64,000 nt of DNA from assembly GCA_018699935.1 (NCBI GenBank), contig JABISF010000015.1, forward strand, positions 1 to 64,000. The letters are read 5' to 3'. This DNA comes from Flavobacteriaceae bacterium. Lineage in GTDB: Bacteria; Bacteroidota; Bacteroidia; Flavobacteriales; Flavobacteriaceae. Below, piece by piece: positions 35,304-44,832 of the stretch. The translations under genes and the position numbers were made by a program. The notes under the pieces were generated by a model. It saw only the letters and a list, made by a program, of their open reading frames with translations, was not told the origin of the DNA and made no database searches. Every line of letters starts with the position of its first letter. The first letter of the stretch is position 1.

Positions 35304-35656
35304 TTAGGATTTTTGGTAAGCATCAATTCTATACTGTCGCGTGAAAATTCAATCCGCTTGATGACCTTATAATGCATGGGGATATAGATGCGAGGATAAC
35401 TTGCATAATAGGCTTCACTTTGAATCAATTGAAGACTATCCACACCATATTTTTGCTGTACATAGGTTCTCCCGTTCAAGTTTTTAAAAATATCTTTCTT
35501 TTGATTCATGGAATTGATGGCATTGAAGAGGGCAATGTCATAGAGTATATTTTCCATGGTTGAGGCTTTAATCAAATGCTCTGGTTTTTCAATACCTTTG
35601 GGAAAACACCCATTTAAAAGAAGGCATAAACCGATACTCAAAACAGTGTTTTTCAT
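35300..35656 (-). CDS. DUF4296 lipoprotein
   Basis: This 118-aa protein is a small lipoprotein with the signal ending LLNGC (residues 13-17). The remainder matches the DUF4296 pattern, with MENILYDIALFNAINSM, then YVQQKYGVDSLQLIQSEAYYAS and a RIEFSRDSIE tail. DUF4296 has no known function and is largely restricted to Bacteroidota. It follows dihydroorotase by 3 nt in the DPM1-like/pyrC/DUF4296 operon and overlaps the convergent epimerase gene by 4 nt. Confidence 0.87.
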   Translation of the reverse strand: MKNTVLSIGLCLLLNGCFPKGIEKPEHLIKASTMENILYDIALFNAINSMNQKKDIFKNLNGRTYVQQKYGVDSLQLIQSEAYYASYPRIYIPMHYKVIKRIEFSRDSIELMLTKNPN

Positions 35657-35659
35657 TTT

Positions 35660-37009
35660 CTAATTTCTATCAAATTCCAAGGGCATCGCTACGCTCACAT
35701 CAATAACTTCTCCATCGCAATACACCCAATGACCATTCAAGAGGGTACGTTCAATCGCAGCTGAAAAAGTAGTTCCTTCAAAGGGTGACCATCCGCATTT
35801 GTACAACAAATCGTTAGTACTCACCGTGGTCGGTTGTTGCATATCCACCACCACCAAATCGGCATAATAACCCTCTCTGATAAACCCACGATCTTTGATG
35901 TCAAAAAGGATGGCGGGATTGTGGGCTGCTTTTTCCACTAATTTTTCCAATGTAGTTTTCCCTTGATTTACAGCCGTCAACATAGCGGGTAGGGCATGCT
36001 GCACCAAAGGACCTCCAGAAGGAGCTTGCAAATAGGGTTGTTCTTTTTCTTCCATGGTATGAGGCGCATGATCGGTGGCTAAAACATCAATTAAATCATT
36101 ATTGAAGGCTTCCCACAATGCATTTTGATCCGCTTCGGTTTTCACGGCCGGATTCCATTTAATTCTATTTCCTTTTGAAGCATAATCTTTGTCCGAAAAA
36201 TTCAAATGATGGACGCAGACCTCGGCTGTTATTTTTTTATCAGCTAGTGGGATTTTATTGCTAAATAATTTTAATTCTTTAGCAGTAGAGAGGTGAAAAA
36301 CATGAAGCCGCGCCCCGGTTTCTTTGGCCAAAGCCACCGCCTTGGAAGAGGACAAATAACAAGCCGTTTCCGAGCGTATGATCGGATGCTGATCCGGAGG
36401 AATGACTTCTCCGTAGGTTGCTTTGGCAGCAGCCAAATTTTCTTTTATGGTCAGCTCGTCTTCACAGTGAACAGCAATGACCAATTTGGTGCTGGAAAAT
36501 ATCTTTCTCAACACGTCAGGATTGTCCACCAACATATTTCCTGTGGAGGAACCCAAAAACAGTTTTAAAGCAGGAACACGCTTACTATCAAGGGCTAAAA
36601 TTTCATCTAAATTATCATTTGTTCCCCCAAACATAAAGCCATAATTGGCAGCAGAAGTTGCCGCCGCTATTTGATTTTTAGCCTCCCACAGTTCCACCGT
36701 GGTGGTTTGGGGTTGCGTATTGGGCATTTCCAAAAAAGAAGTAATCCCACCCGCCAAAGCGGCTCTTGATTCTGAAGCTATGGACGCCTTGTGGGTTAAT
36801 CCGGGTTCTCTAAAATGAACTTGATCATCAATACAACCCGGTAAAATATGTTTCCCGGCGGCATTGTAAACTTCATCGGCACGATTGACCGGAATTGCTG
36901 AAGCAATTTTAACGATACGATTGTTTTCGATTAAAATATCTCCTTGCCGCGCTTTCCCTTCATTGACAATGATTCCATTTTGGAGGAGAAGTTTCGATGA
37001 AGTTTTCAT
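35660..37009 (-). CDS. pyrC: Dihydroorotase
   Basis: This 449-aa amidohydrolase closes carbamoyl-aspartate to dihydroorotate in pyrimidine synthesis. It has a metal motif DDQVHFREPGL near 62-72, FLEMPNTQP, a GLTHK segment, HVFHLSTA and the catalytic ATDHAPH. The architecture is the long class I dihydroorotase with flanking beta domain. ATG 37009 overlaps the stop of the upstream glycosyltransferase (ATGA); the longer reading from 37063 runs into that gene. Confidence 0.93.
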   Translation of the reverse strand: MKTSSKLLLQNGIIVNEGKARQGDILIENNRIVKIASAIPVNRADEVYNAAGKHILPGCIDDQVHFREPGLTHKASIASESRAALAGGITSFLEMPNTQPQTTTVELWEAKNQIAAATSAANYGFMFGGTNDNLDEILALDSKRVPALKLFLGSSTGNMLVDNPDVLRKIFSSTKLVIAVHCEDELTIKENLAAAKATYGEVIPPDQHPIIRSETACYLSSSKAVALAKETGARLHVFHLSTAKELKLFSNKIPLADKKITAEVCVHHLNFSDKDYASKGNRIKWNPAVKTEADQNALWEAFNNDLIDVLATDHAPHTMEEKEQPYLQAPSGGPLVQHALPAMLTAVNQGKTTLEKLVEKAAHNPAILFDIKDRGFIREGYYADLVVVDMQQPTTVSTNDLLYKCGWSPFEGTTFSAAIERTLLNGHWVYCDGEVIDVSVAMPLEFDRN

Positions 37010-37725
37010 AGGTAAGTTTTTTTTCGGATGCGTAAATATAATACTCCAAAAAGTGCTTCCCAAATTATTTTTCCATCCATTTTGGACTTCCCAAATTCAC
37101 GATTGACGAAAATAATGGGGTGTTCCAATAATTTAAAATTTTTCAGCCAAGCTTTGTATTTCATTTCAATCTGAAAGGCATAGCCCACAAACTTGACCTC
37201 CTCCAACGGGATGGCTGCCAAAACAGTACTTCGGTAACCCACAAAACCCGCGGTGGCATCCTTAATGGGCATACGGGTAATCCAACGCACATAGGCTGAG
37301 GCAAAATAAGAAAGTAAAATTCTAGACAAAGGCCAATTCACAACATTAATTCCTTTGACATAGCGTGATCCCACAACAAGATCACAATCCTTTTTCAACA
37401 GGGAAAGCATGATGGGAATTTCCATAGGATCGTGAGAAAAATCAGCATCCATTTCAAAAATATATTCATATCCTTTTTCCAAAGCCCAGCGAAATCCATG
37501 AACATAGGCTTGTCCCAATCCGTTTTTGATGCTGCGCTCCTCAATAAAAAGACAGTTGGGATAGTTTTTCATCATATCCTTTACCGCCGCTGCAGTGCCA
37601 TCGGGAGAACTGTCGTCCACCACAAGAATCGATGTGTCTTCGGTTTTATCAAAAACTTTTTCAATAATATTCGAAATATTCTCTATTTCGTTGAAGGTGG
37701 GTATGATAACCAGTGTTGTGTTCAT
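37006..37725 (-). CDS. Polyprenol monophosphomannose synthase-like glycosyltransferase
   Basis: This 239-aa GT2 enzyme resembles dolichol-phosphate mannose synthase: LVIIPTFNEIEN, VVDDSSPDGT, EMDADFSHDP and VVGSRYVKG, then KDATAGFVGYRS and REFGKSKMDGKI. It lacks the membrane tail, as expected for the catalytic-only class. It would load a sugar onto polyprenyl phosphate for surface glycan or protein O-glycosylation. ATG 37725 is the first codon of the fold; an upstream codon at 37833 adds a non-matching leader. It heads the operon with pyrC and DUF4296. Confidence 0.9.
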   Translation of the reverse strand: MNTTLVIIPTFNEIENISNIIEKVFDKTEDTSILVVDDSSPDGTAAAVKDMMKNYPNCLFIEERSIKNGLGQAYVHGFRWALEKGYEYIFEMDADFSHDPMEIPIMLSLLKKDCDLVVGSRYVKGINVVNWPLSRILLSYFASAYVRWITRMPIKDATAGFVGYRSTVLAAIPLEEVKFVGYAFQIEMKYKAWLKNFKLLEHPIIFVNREFGKSKMDGKIIWEALFGVLYLRIRKKTYL

Positions 37726-37787
37726 ATCAAGGCATAAAAATAAGAATGTAATCCCATTATAAGTGCGCATTGAAAAGTTTATTCGTT

Positions 37788-37795
37788 TATTTTTG
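37788..37795 (+). promoter_or_regulatory. Candidate -7 box before DUF4271
   Basis: TATTTTTG fits TAnnTTTG and ends 5 nt before the ATG at 37801, predicting a near-leaderless transcript. A TTG at 37770-37772 is about 15 nt upstream, a little short for a -33 element. Confidence 0.45.
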
Positions 37796-37800
37796 CATCT

Positions 37801-38466
37801 ATGGACCAATGGCACTTTCGCGCAGTACAGCAAAACGATTGGATTTCGTTGTTATACCTACTCAATTTGATTGCCCTAGTACTGATGCAAATTAATGATC
37901 GTGTGCGATTTAGAAATTTATTACGGCTTTTTAATCACACCATTTATTTTGGCAACCACGCCCTTGACAAGAATCTTAATTATTTTTCCATTTTTAATGG
38001 TGCCAGTTTTTTTATCATTATCAATACGCTGAGCATTTCACTCTACACATTTTTACAGATTAAAGGAGCTCCCCCCTTTTTTGCGTTTGAGTTTTATTAT
38101 GTTTTTTTGACCTTGTTGTTGTTCCTCGTGCTGCGGTTTCTTTTCGTTCATTTCATTGTCCAAGCCATCGATCGACAAGGACAGTTAAAGGCTGTGTTTT
38201 TTCGTTCTTTCACCTATCAACTTCAAGCCTGTATCTTTGCATTGCCTCCGTTGATCGTATTTTATTTCAACCCCTATCCCACTGCCCTTTTAATCAGCTT
38301 TTTTTGTCTTCCCTTGCTGATATGGTGTTACTTCCACCTACGCTTGTACATCCGCTATTTTGTAAGCCATAGTAATCACTTATTGTATTTAATTTTTTAT
38401 CTTTGTACCATCAAAATAGCACCATGGTTATGGTTTTATTTGATAATCATTGAACCACGATTGTAA
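37801..38466 (+). CDS. DUF4271 membrane protein
   Basis: This 221-aa membrane protein has about six hydrophobic segments and the DUF4271 order: an N-terminal YLLNLIALVLMQIND helix, a basic loop RFRNLLRLFNHTIYFG, and a central phenylalanine-rich span. Function is unknown. It precedes hemD by 11 nt, a pairing I recognise in many flavobacteria, which hints at a link to haem synthesis or simply a conserved operon. It is transcribed away from the DPM1-like gene. Confidence 0.87.
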   Translation: MDQWHFRAVQQNDWISLLYLLNLIALVLMQINDRVRFRNLLRLFNHTIYFGNHALDKNLNYFSIFNGASFFIIINTLSISLYTFLQIKGAPPFFAFEFYYVFLTLLLFLVLRFLFVHFIVQAIDRQGQLKAVFFRSFTYQLQACIFALPPLIVFYFNPYPTALLISFFCLPLLIWCYFHLRLYIRYFVSHSNHLLYLIFYLCTIKIAPWLWFYLIIIEPRL

Positions 38467-38477
38467 TATAAATTTAT

Positions 38478-39224
38478 ATGAAAGTGAAGTCTATTTTGGT
38501 TTCGCAACCTGAGCCTTCTTCTGAGCGATCTCCCTATACACGTTTAAAAGAAAAGCACAAATTACAAATTAACTTTAGACCCTTTATTCACGTTGAGGGA
38601 CTTTCTCCAAAGGAAGTTCGACAACAGAAAATAGATTTCAGCAATTTCCAAAATATCATTCTTACCAGCAGAAATGCGGTAGATCATTTTTTTCGGATTT
38701 GTGAGCAAAATCGATTCAAAGTCCCGGACACTACCAAATATTTTTGTCAGAGTGAGGCAGTTGCCTATTACCTTCAAAAATATGTGGTCTATCGCAAACG
38801 CAAAATATATGTGGGCGAAAAAAGCATCCGAGATTTAGAAAGTGTCTTTAAAAAATTTAATAAGGAAAACTATCTCCTTCCTACCTCGGATATTTTAAAA
38901 CCCGAAATTCCAGATTTTTTAGACCATGTGAAATGCAGTTGGAAAAGAGTTCAACTTTATAAAACTGTAGTGAGCGATCTTTCAGACTTACGAGATGTTT
39001 ATTACGATATTTTAGTGTTTTTTAGTCCTTCTGGGATTGAGTCCTTATTTAAAAATTTTCCGGATTTTAAACAAAACGAAACACGCATCGCGGTCTATGG
39101 AAATTCCACCATCATGGCTGCCGATGAAGCTAAATTGCGTATAGACATCAAGGCACCCACACCGGAGACACCATCAATGACAATGGCGATTGAAAAATAC
39201 ATCACTGACCTTGGAAACAATTAG
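38478..39224 (+). CDS. hemD: Uroporphyrinogen-III synthase
   Basis: HemD cyclises hydroxymethylbilane to uroporphyrinogen III with inversion of ring D. This 248-aa protein has the family order: KSILVSQPEP start, RPFIHVEG, ILTSRNAVDHFF (about 60-71), a hinge to a second lobe and YDILVFFSPSGIESLF near 175-190, and GNSTIMAADEA before the end. HemD sequences are poorly conserved, so the call leans on the SRNAV and SPSG motifs and the DUF4271 neighbour. Confidence 0.87.
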   Translation: MKVKSILVSQPEPSSERSPYTRLKEKHKLQINFRPFIHVEGLSPKEVRQQKIDFSNFQNIILTSRNAVDHFFRICEQNRFKVPDTTKYFCQSEAVAYYLQKYVVYRKRKIYVGEKSIRDLESVFKKFNKENYLLPTSDILKPEIPDFLDHVKCSWKRVQLYKTVVSDLSDLRDVYYDILVFFSPSGIESLFKNFPDFKQNETRIAVYGNSTIMAADEAKLRIDIKAPTPETPSMTMAIEKYITDLGNN

Positions 39225-39234
39225 TCAGAAAAGA

Positions 39235-39615
39235 CTATTTTTTTAGAAAAGTTCGAACATTCCAAAACCACCCCACCAGTAATAGTGTGCCTCCAATGGG
39301 AGTTATAGGTCCTATCCAACGGATGGAAAAAGGAATCATTTCCTTAAAAACCAACACCATGATACTACCCGAGAAAAGACTGATTCCTAGGGTAAGTAAA
39401 TAAAAAACAGTTTTACGATCAGCGGTCTTTTTATAGGGCATTAGTGAGAGTATAAGCAATCCAAGCCCGTGATAAATCAAATAGCGGACGGCCGTTTCAA
39501 AAGCCTGTTTTCCTTCCGCTGCGACAAAGTTTTCCAAAGCATGGCTTGCAAATGCTCCCAATGCCACTCCCAAGAGTAGAAATAGACTTCCAAAAACGCG
39601 CATTTTATTTTCCAT
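39235..39615 (-). CDS. DUF423 family membrane protein
   Basis: This 126-aa protein has four hydrophobic helices with the DUF423 features: GVALGAFASHAL (about 17-28), AVRYLIYHGLGLLIL and a Gly-rich IGPITPIGGTLLLVGW. DUF423 (YgdD-like) function is unsettled. It reads towards hemD (10 nt gap) and away from the Lrp gene across 92 nt of very A+T-rich spacer. Confidence 0.9.
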   Translation of the reverse strand: MENKMRVFGSLFLLLGVALGAFASHALENFVAAEGKQAFETAVRYLIYHGLGLLILSLMPYKKTADRKTVFYLLTLGISLFSGSIMVLVFKEMIPFSIRWIGPITPIGGTLLLVGWFWNVRTFLKK

Positions 39616-39707
39616 TTGTTGTAATTTGCTTTATTAAATATAAATAAATTCGAATTTATACTTATAAATTTTAATCGAATCAGGAATTATATTTTAATTT
39701 TTATTCA

Positions 39708-40178
39708 ATGAAAGTCAATTTAGAAAAAATCGCCATCGACGGAATTGATAAAATCATTTTGCGGATGCTGATGCAAGATGCACGAACTTCAATTTTGGAG
39801 ATTTCAAAAGCCTGTGGTATCTCCGGAGCCGCTGTCCATCAGCGCCTAAAAAAGCTGGAACAAGCCCAGGTAATTTCTGGCTCGCAAATCATTATCAATC
39901 CTAAAATTCTAGGTTATAAAACCGTTGCTTTTATTGGGATTTATTTGGATAAAGCCATGCGGAATCCCGAAGCCGTTAAACAATTGAGAAGCATTCCCGA
40001 AGTGATTGAATGTCATTACACCACCGGAGATTGGAGTATTTTTGTCAAAATTTTGTGTAGCGATAATGAACATTTGATGGACTTGCTCAATCAAAAAATT
40101 CAATCCATCGACGGCATCTCGCGCACCGAAACCTTTATCTCGCTGCAACAACAAATTCACCGACAAATAGAAGTCTAA
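39708..40178 (+). CDS. Lrp/AsnC family transcriptional regulator
   Basis: This 156-aa regulator has an N-terminal winged helix-turn-helix (DARTSILEISKACGISGAAVHQRLKKLEQ, read about 20-50) and a C-terminal RAM ligand-binding domain (YHCTTGDWSIFVKI-like region, here ECHYTTGDWS, then a SIDGISRTETFISLQQ end). Lrp-type proteins bind amino acids and act as octamers. The target genes are not evident; it could act on itself or on its divergent DUF423 neighbour. Confidence 0.93.
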   Translation: MKVNLEKIAIDGIDKIILRMLMQDARTSILEISKACGISGAAVHQRLKKLEQAQVISGSQIIINPKILGYKTVAFIGIYLDKAMRNPEAVKQLRSIPEVIECHYTTGDWSIFVKILCSDNEHLMDLLNQKIQSIDGISRTETFISLQQQIHRQIEV

Positions 40179-40180
40179 AA

Positions 40181-40870
40181 TTATCTTCTGGATCCAGAAA
40201 CTCGCAATGCAAAATAGATTAGCGTAGCCAAAGAACCTAAGGCAGCCACCACATAGGTACGGGCAGCCCATTTCAAGGCGTCTTTTGCCCCCTCCAATTC
40301 TTGTCGATTGACCATTCTTTTGCGTTCCAACCAAGCTAAAGCTCGATTACTTGCGTCGTATTCTACTGGAAGGGTGATAAAGCTGAAGAGCGTCCCCAAA
40401 CCAAAAAGAAAAAGTCCAATCAAAGCTACCGTATAGCCCAAAGGAACTGTTTGCATCAAAATAAGCCCTCCAACAATCACCCAAACGGAAAGATTGGAAG
40501 ATACGCTCACCATAGGCACTAGGGTGGAACGAAGCTGTAACCATTCGTATCCCTTGGCATGTTGAACAGCATGGCCACATTCATGGGCTGCCACAGCTGC
40601 CGCTGCAGCATTGCGTTGGTCATAGACCGCTTCGCTCAAATTGACCGTTCTGTTTTTTGGATTGTAATGATCGCTCAGTTGCCCTTTGACCGAAATTACT
40701 TTGACATTTTGTATTCCGTGATCGAGCAACATTTGCTCGGCAATTTCCTTCCCAGAAAGGCCGTTTTGCAATTGTACTTTTGAATATTTTTTGAATTTTC
40801 GCTTTAGCGTAGCACTCACCCACATACTTGCGGCGGAGATGATAATAACAATAAGGTAGTAGGATCCCAT
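40181..40870 (-). CDS. Zinc metallopeptidase (YugP-like)
   Basis: This 229-aa membrane protein has the zinc motif HECGH (HExxH-type) in AAVAAHECGHAVQ near 89-101, then VEYDASNRALAWL that carries a third ligand, and three or more hydrophobic helices. YugP-type peptidases are membrane-bound; substrates are unknown. It ends 2 nt from the Lrp gene on the opposite strand. Near match TAATTTCG lies upstream of the ATG. Confidence 0.88.
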   Translation of the reverse strand: MGSYYLIVIIISAASMWVSATLKRKFKKYSKVQLQNGLSGKEIAEQMLLDHGIQNVKVISVKGQLSDHYNPKNRTVNLSEAVYDQRNAAAAAVAAHECGHAVQHAKGYEWLQLRSTLVPMVSVSSNLSVWVIVGGLILMQTVPLGYTVALIGLFLFGLGTLFSFITLPVEYDASNRALAWLERKRMVNRQELEGAKDALKWAARTYVVAALGSLATLIYFALRVSGSRR

Positions 40871-41008
40871 AATCTTGTTTTTTTACGAAATTAATGCATT
40901 CCTAAATACGGATAAAAAACTTTTAAAATTTTCTTTTCACCAACGTATACTCGAAGTGATTTCAAAATGGCTCAACACAAGCAAAAGGTTCTGCCCATTT
41001 GGGGTACG

Positions 41009-43825
41009 CTAGAAAACGATATTGATTATTTTTTGAGGAACAATGATCCATTTTTTGGGTGCAGCTGTTCCCAAATACTCTGTAGTTCTTGAATCTTCAA
41101 GCACCGCAGCTTTGATTTGATCACTGTCCAATGCAACAGACAACTCCAGTGTAAATCTCATTTTTCCGTTAAAAGAAACCGGATAAACTTTGGTGTCTTC
41201 CACAATCAAACTTTCATCAGCTATCGGAAAAGGCACTGTTTCTATACTTCCCTCATGTCCAAATTGCTCCCATAATTCTTCTGCAATGTGCGGCGCAAAA
41301 GGAGCTAGTAAAACGGTGAGCGGTTCCAAAACTTCTCGAGCATGACAATCCAAGGAAGTGAGTTCGTTGACACAGATCATAAAGGAGCTCACGCAGGTAT
41401 TGAACGCAAAAGCATTGATGTCATGGTCTATTTTTTTGATGGTTTCGTGTAAAACCTTTAAGGCTTTTTTATCGGCCGGACGATCGTCAACCCGCCATTG
41501 TTCTTCGATGTAGAAAAGCTTCCAAAATTTTCTTAAAAAATTGTGGACTCCAGAAATTCCAGCCGTATTCCAGGGTTTGGCTTGTTCCAAAGGGCCTAAA
41601 AACATTTCATACATCCGCAGCGTATCGGCACCGTATTGTTCACAAATGGCATCCGGATTGACAACATTGTATTTGGACTTGGACATTTTTTCCACTTCTC
41701 GACCCACCACATATTGGCCATCCTCCAATTCAAATTTGGCGGTTTTAAATTCCGCCTGCCATTGCCGTAAACCTTCGATGTCTAATTCCTCTGAGGGATT
41801 TACCAAACTCACATCGATACGAATCGGTTCCAAATTTTCTCCCTCTTGGATTAAGTTTTTGGAAACAAATGTATTTGTACCTGGACGTCTGTAAACAAAA
41901 GCCGTAGAACCCAAAATCATCCCTTGATTGATGAGTTTTTTGGCATATTCCTCCACGGGCAATATTCCAAGGTCAAACAAAAACTTTTGCCAAAAACGGG
42001 AATACAACAAATGCCCCGTAGCATGTTCGCTACCCCCCAAATACAAATCCACATCTTTCCAATAGGCCATCGCCTCTTGGCTGGCTATGGCTTCGGTGTT
42101 ACGCGCGTCCATATAGCGATAGAAATACCAAGAACTTCCTGCCCATCCGGGCATGGTGTTCAATTCCAAAGGGAACACGGTTTGATGGTCGATCAAATCG
42201 TTATTGACCACCCTAGATGTGCTGGTGTCCCAAGCCCAAGTGGAGGCATTGCCCAAGGGCGGTGCTCCTTCCGGTGTAGGTAAATACTTTTCTACTTCGG
42301 GCAACAACAAAGGCAAGTGTTCCTTGTTTAGGGGTTGGGGTAGTCCATTTTTATAATAAACGGGTATGGGTTCACCCCAATAGCGTTGACGACTAAAAAT
42401 GGCATCTCGTAATCGATAATTTATTGTTCCACTTCCACAGCCTTGTTCTTCTAGGGCGGCAATTACGGTGGACATAGCTTCTTTGTAGGGAAGACCATTT
42501 AAGAAATCAGAATTATCAATCACCGTATGGGCCTTATCTTCAAAAGCTTCTTGACGGATATCTACGTCTTTAAAAATATTTTTAATCGGTAAATTAAAAT
42601 GTTTCGCAAAATTATAATCGCGTTGATCGCCACAAGGAACTGCCATAACTGCTCCGGTTCCATAATCCGCCAAGACATAATCGCCAATCCAAATTGGAAT
42701 CCGTTCCTGAGTAAAGGGATGCAAGGCATAGGCTCCTGTGAAGGCACCGCTTATGGTTTTGACATCTGCCATCCGATCCCGGGTTGAACGCTGACGCGTA
42801 GTTTCAATATAGGCAGCTACTTCGTCTCGACAAGCTGGACTACAAATCTTTTGAACCAACTCCAGTTCCGGTGCCAGCGTCATAAAGGTAACCCCAAAAA
42901 GTGTGTCGGGACGGGTTGTAAAAACTTCAATGGTTTCTTCAAATCCTTCCACTTTAAAGAACACTTTGGCACCGATCGATTTTCCAATCCAGTTGCGTTG
43001 CATTTCTTTCAGGGAATCCGACCAATCCAAGCTGTCCAATCCTTGTAGCAAACGTTCGGCATAGGCACCAATACGCATACTCCATTGTTTCATTTTTTTC
43101 TTGGTAACCGGATGTCCACCGCGCTCCGAAACCCCATTGACAATCTCGTCGTTGGCCAAGATGGTTCGCAACTCAGGACACCAGTTGACTTCCGTATCGG
43201 CCAAATAGGTCAATCGGTAGGACAATAAAATTTCTTCTTGTTCCTCTCTGCTGAATTGATTCCAATCCCCTGCAGTAAAGGAAATCGCCTTGGGATCGGC
43301 AACTACGTCCAAATCCGTGGTTCCCTGTTTTTCAAATTGCTGCACCAGGTCTGCAATGGGCTTGGCTTTGTTGGCCGTGTTGCAATAATAATGGTCAAAC
43401 AACAATAAAAAGATCCATTGTGTCCATTTGTAAAAATCGGGCTCTGAGGTACGAACCTCTCGACTCCAATCAAAAGAAAAACCCATTTGATCCAATTGCT
43501 CACGATAGCGGGCAATGTTTTCTTGGGTAGTGGTCGCCGGGTGTTGCCCTGTTTGTATGGCATATTGTTCTGCAGGCAGCCCAAATGAATCATAACCCTG
43601 AGGGTGTAACACATTAAATCCTTTGTGGCGTTTGTAGCGAGAAAAAATATCACTGGCAATATATCCCAAGGGGTGCCCCACATGCAAGCCAGCACCAGAG
43701 GGATAGGGAAACATATCCAACACATAATACTTCGGCTTTTGGGAATTATTGGAGGCGCGAAACGTTTGGTGTTTTGCCCAATAATTTTGCCATTTTTTTT
43801 CGATTTTGTTGAATTCGTAAGCCAC
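41009..43825 (-). CDS. leuS: Leucyl-tRNA synthetase
   Basis: LeuRS charges tRNA-Leu and edits with its CP1 domain. This 938-aa protein has the HIGH box in PYPSGAGLHVGHPLGY, an editing domain with TTRPDTLFGVTFM, the KMSKS box in EKMSKSKYNVVNPD and an anticodon domain. The upstream GTG at 43852 shares its first base with a TATTTTTG -7 box, so it cannot lie in a transcript from that promoter. GTG 43825 fits the family start (Ala-Tyr-Glu-Phe-Asn-Lys-Ile-Glu-Lys-Lys-Trp). Confidence 0.94.
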   Translation of the reverse strand: MAYEFNKIEKKWQNYWAKHQTFRASNNSQKPKYYVLDMFPYPSGAGLHVGHPLGYIASDIFSRYKRHKGFNVLHPQGYDSFGLPAEQYAIQTGQHPATTTQENIARYREQLDQMGFSFDWSREVRTSEPDFYKWTQWIFLLLFDHYYCNTANKAKPIADLVQQFEKQGTTDLDVVADPKAISFTAGDWNQFSREEQEEILLSYRLTYLADTEVNWCPELRTILANDEIVNGVSERGGHPVTKKKMKQWSMRIGAYAERLLQGLDSLDWSDSLKEMQRNWIGKSIGAKVFFKVEGFEETIEVFTTRPDTLFGVTFMTLAPELELVQKICSPACRDEVAAYIETTRQRSTRDRMADVKTISGAFTGAYALHPFTQERIPIWIGDYVLADYGTGAVMAVPCGDQRDYNFAKHFNLPIKNIFKDVDIRQEAFEDKAHTVIDNSDFLNGLPYKEAMSTVIAALEEQGCGSGTINYRLRDAIFSRQRYWGEPIPVYYKNGLPQPLNKEHLPLLLPEVEKYLPTPEGAPPLGNASTWAWDTSTSRVVNNDLIDHQTVFPLELNTMPGWAGSSWYFYRYMDARNTEAIASQEAMAYWKDVDLYLGGSEHATGHLLYSRFWQKFLFDLGILPVEEYAKKLINQGMILGSTAFVYRRPGTNTFVSKNLIQEGENLEPIRIDVSLVNPSEELDIEGLRQWQAEFKTAKFELEDGQYVVGREVEKMSKSKYNVVNPDAICEQYGADTLRMYEMFLGPLEQAKPWNTAGISGVHNFLRKFWKLFYIEEQWRVDDRPADKKALKVLHETIKKIDHDINAFAFNTCVSSFMICVNELTSLDCHAREVLEPLTVLLAPFAPHIAEELWEQFGHEGSIETVPFPIADESLIVEDTKVYPVSFNGKMRFTLELSVALDSDQIKAAVLEDSRTTEYLGTAAPKKWIIVPQKIINIVF

Positions 43826-43851
43826 GTGGTCTAATGTTTTTTTGAAAGGCA

Positions 43852-43859
43852 CAAAAATA
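43852..43859 (-). promoter_or_regulatory. Candidate -7 box for leuS that decides the start
   Basis: TATTTTTG on the minus strand matches TAnnTTTG. It overlaps the first GTG and leaves about 26 nt to the GTG at 43825, a normal short leader. Confidence 0.6.
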
Positions 43860-43939
43860 CGGTTAATGATTGAATGGTAAAAGAATAATTTATTGACCCT
43901 CTAGTTTAAATTCTTTTTTAATTTTACAAAAAAAGAGCG

Positions 43940-44818
43940 GTGTCCAACAATTTTCAAGAAACCTATCAAAAAAGAAGACTCCTAACCGGATATATTTCGG
44001 TGGTTCTTAGTATTACTTTTGTACTCTTCTTTGTGGGTATTTTCGGTTTACTTCTGCTCAATACCAAACGAGTAGCGGATCACTTCAAAGAACAAATCGT
44101 AATGACCGTTTATTTTAACGATGCTGCCAAAGACATTGAAATTACCCAGCTTCAAAAAAAGATACAACTCAATCCGGCAACAAAAACCGTTTTGTACGTC
44201 TCCAAAGAAACCGCTGCAGCGAAATACGCTCAAGACATCGGCGAAGATTTTGTCGAATTTTTAGGGTTTAATCCCTTACTTAACTCGCTGGACGTTACTT
44301 TCAACGCCGTTTTTGTGAATGCAAGCACCTTGACCCAACTGCAAGAAGAATTAGAAGCCAATGGTTTTGTTTCTGAAGTTGTTTACGATCAACCCTTGGT
44401 CTCTTTGTTGGATGAAAACATCAAAAAAATATCATGGGTCTTATTGGTGATTGCTGTTTTATTTGTTGTCATTGCCCTCTTGCTCATCAATAGCTCTATC
44501 CGACTCTCAATTTTTTCAAAACGATTTATTATCAAAACCATGCAGTTGGTGGGGGCTAACAAAGCGTTTATTCGACGTCCTTTTATATGGACACATTTGA
44601 AATTGGGCTTGTTGAGTGCCCTTTTTGCCACGCTTCTTTTGGCTGGTCTTTTTTATGAATTAAACCGTCGTTATCCCGAATTGGAAATGCTGAATGACCC
44701 CTTGAGCATAGGGATCATTTTGGCAGGCATTTTTGTGTTGGGTATAGGTATTACGGGTTTAAGTACCTTTTTTGCCACCCAACGCTATTTAAATCTTAAA
44801 ACAGAAGCTGTTTATTAA
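43940..44818 (+). CDS. ftsX: Cell division permease-like protein FtsX
   Basis: FtsX works with FtsE to drive septal peptidoglycan hydrolysis. This 292-aa protein has one N-terminal span near 21-42, a periplasmic domain to about 165, and three more spans near 168-188, 220-240 and 255-278, the normal FtsX topology. It starts with GTG at 43940. No ftsE gene lies next to it, as is common in this phylum. It leads a ftsX, DUF3098, uppP, truB block. Confidence 0.9.
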   Translation: MSNNFQETYQKRRLLTGYISVVLSITFVLFFVGIFGLLLLNTKRVADHFKEQIVMTVYFNDAAKDIEITQLQKKIQLNPATKTVLYVSKETAAAKYAQDIGEDFVEFLGFNPLLNSLDVTFNAVFVNASTLTQLQEELEANGFVSEVVYDQPLVSLLDENIKKISWVLLVIAVLFVVIALLLINSSIRLSIFSKRFIIKTMQLVGANKAFIRRPFIWTHLKLGLLSALFATLLLAGLFYELNRRYPELEMLNDPLSIGIILAGIFVLGIGITGLSTFFATQRYLNLKTEAVY

Positions 44819-44820
44819 CG

Positions 44821-44828
44821 TATCTTTG
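44821..44828 (+). promoter_or_regulatory. Candidate -7 box before DUF3098
   Basis: TATCTTTG matches TAnnTTTG and ends 4 nt before the ATG at 44833. It sits directly after ftsX and could give DUF3098, uppP and truB their own leaderless transcript. Confidence 0.5.
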
Positions 44829-44832
44829 TCCC

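Noticed and set aside
43825-43852. Longer leuS start at 43852
   Set aside because: It shares a base with the -7 box and adds nine unmatched residues.
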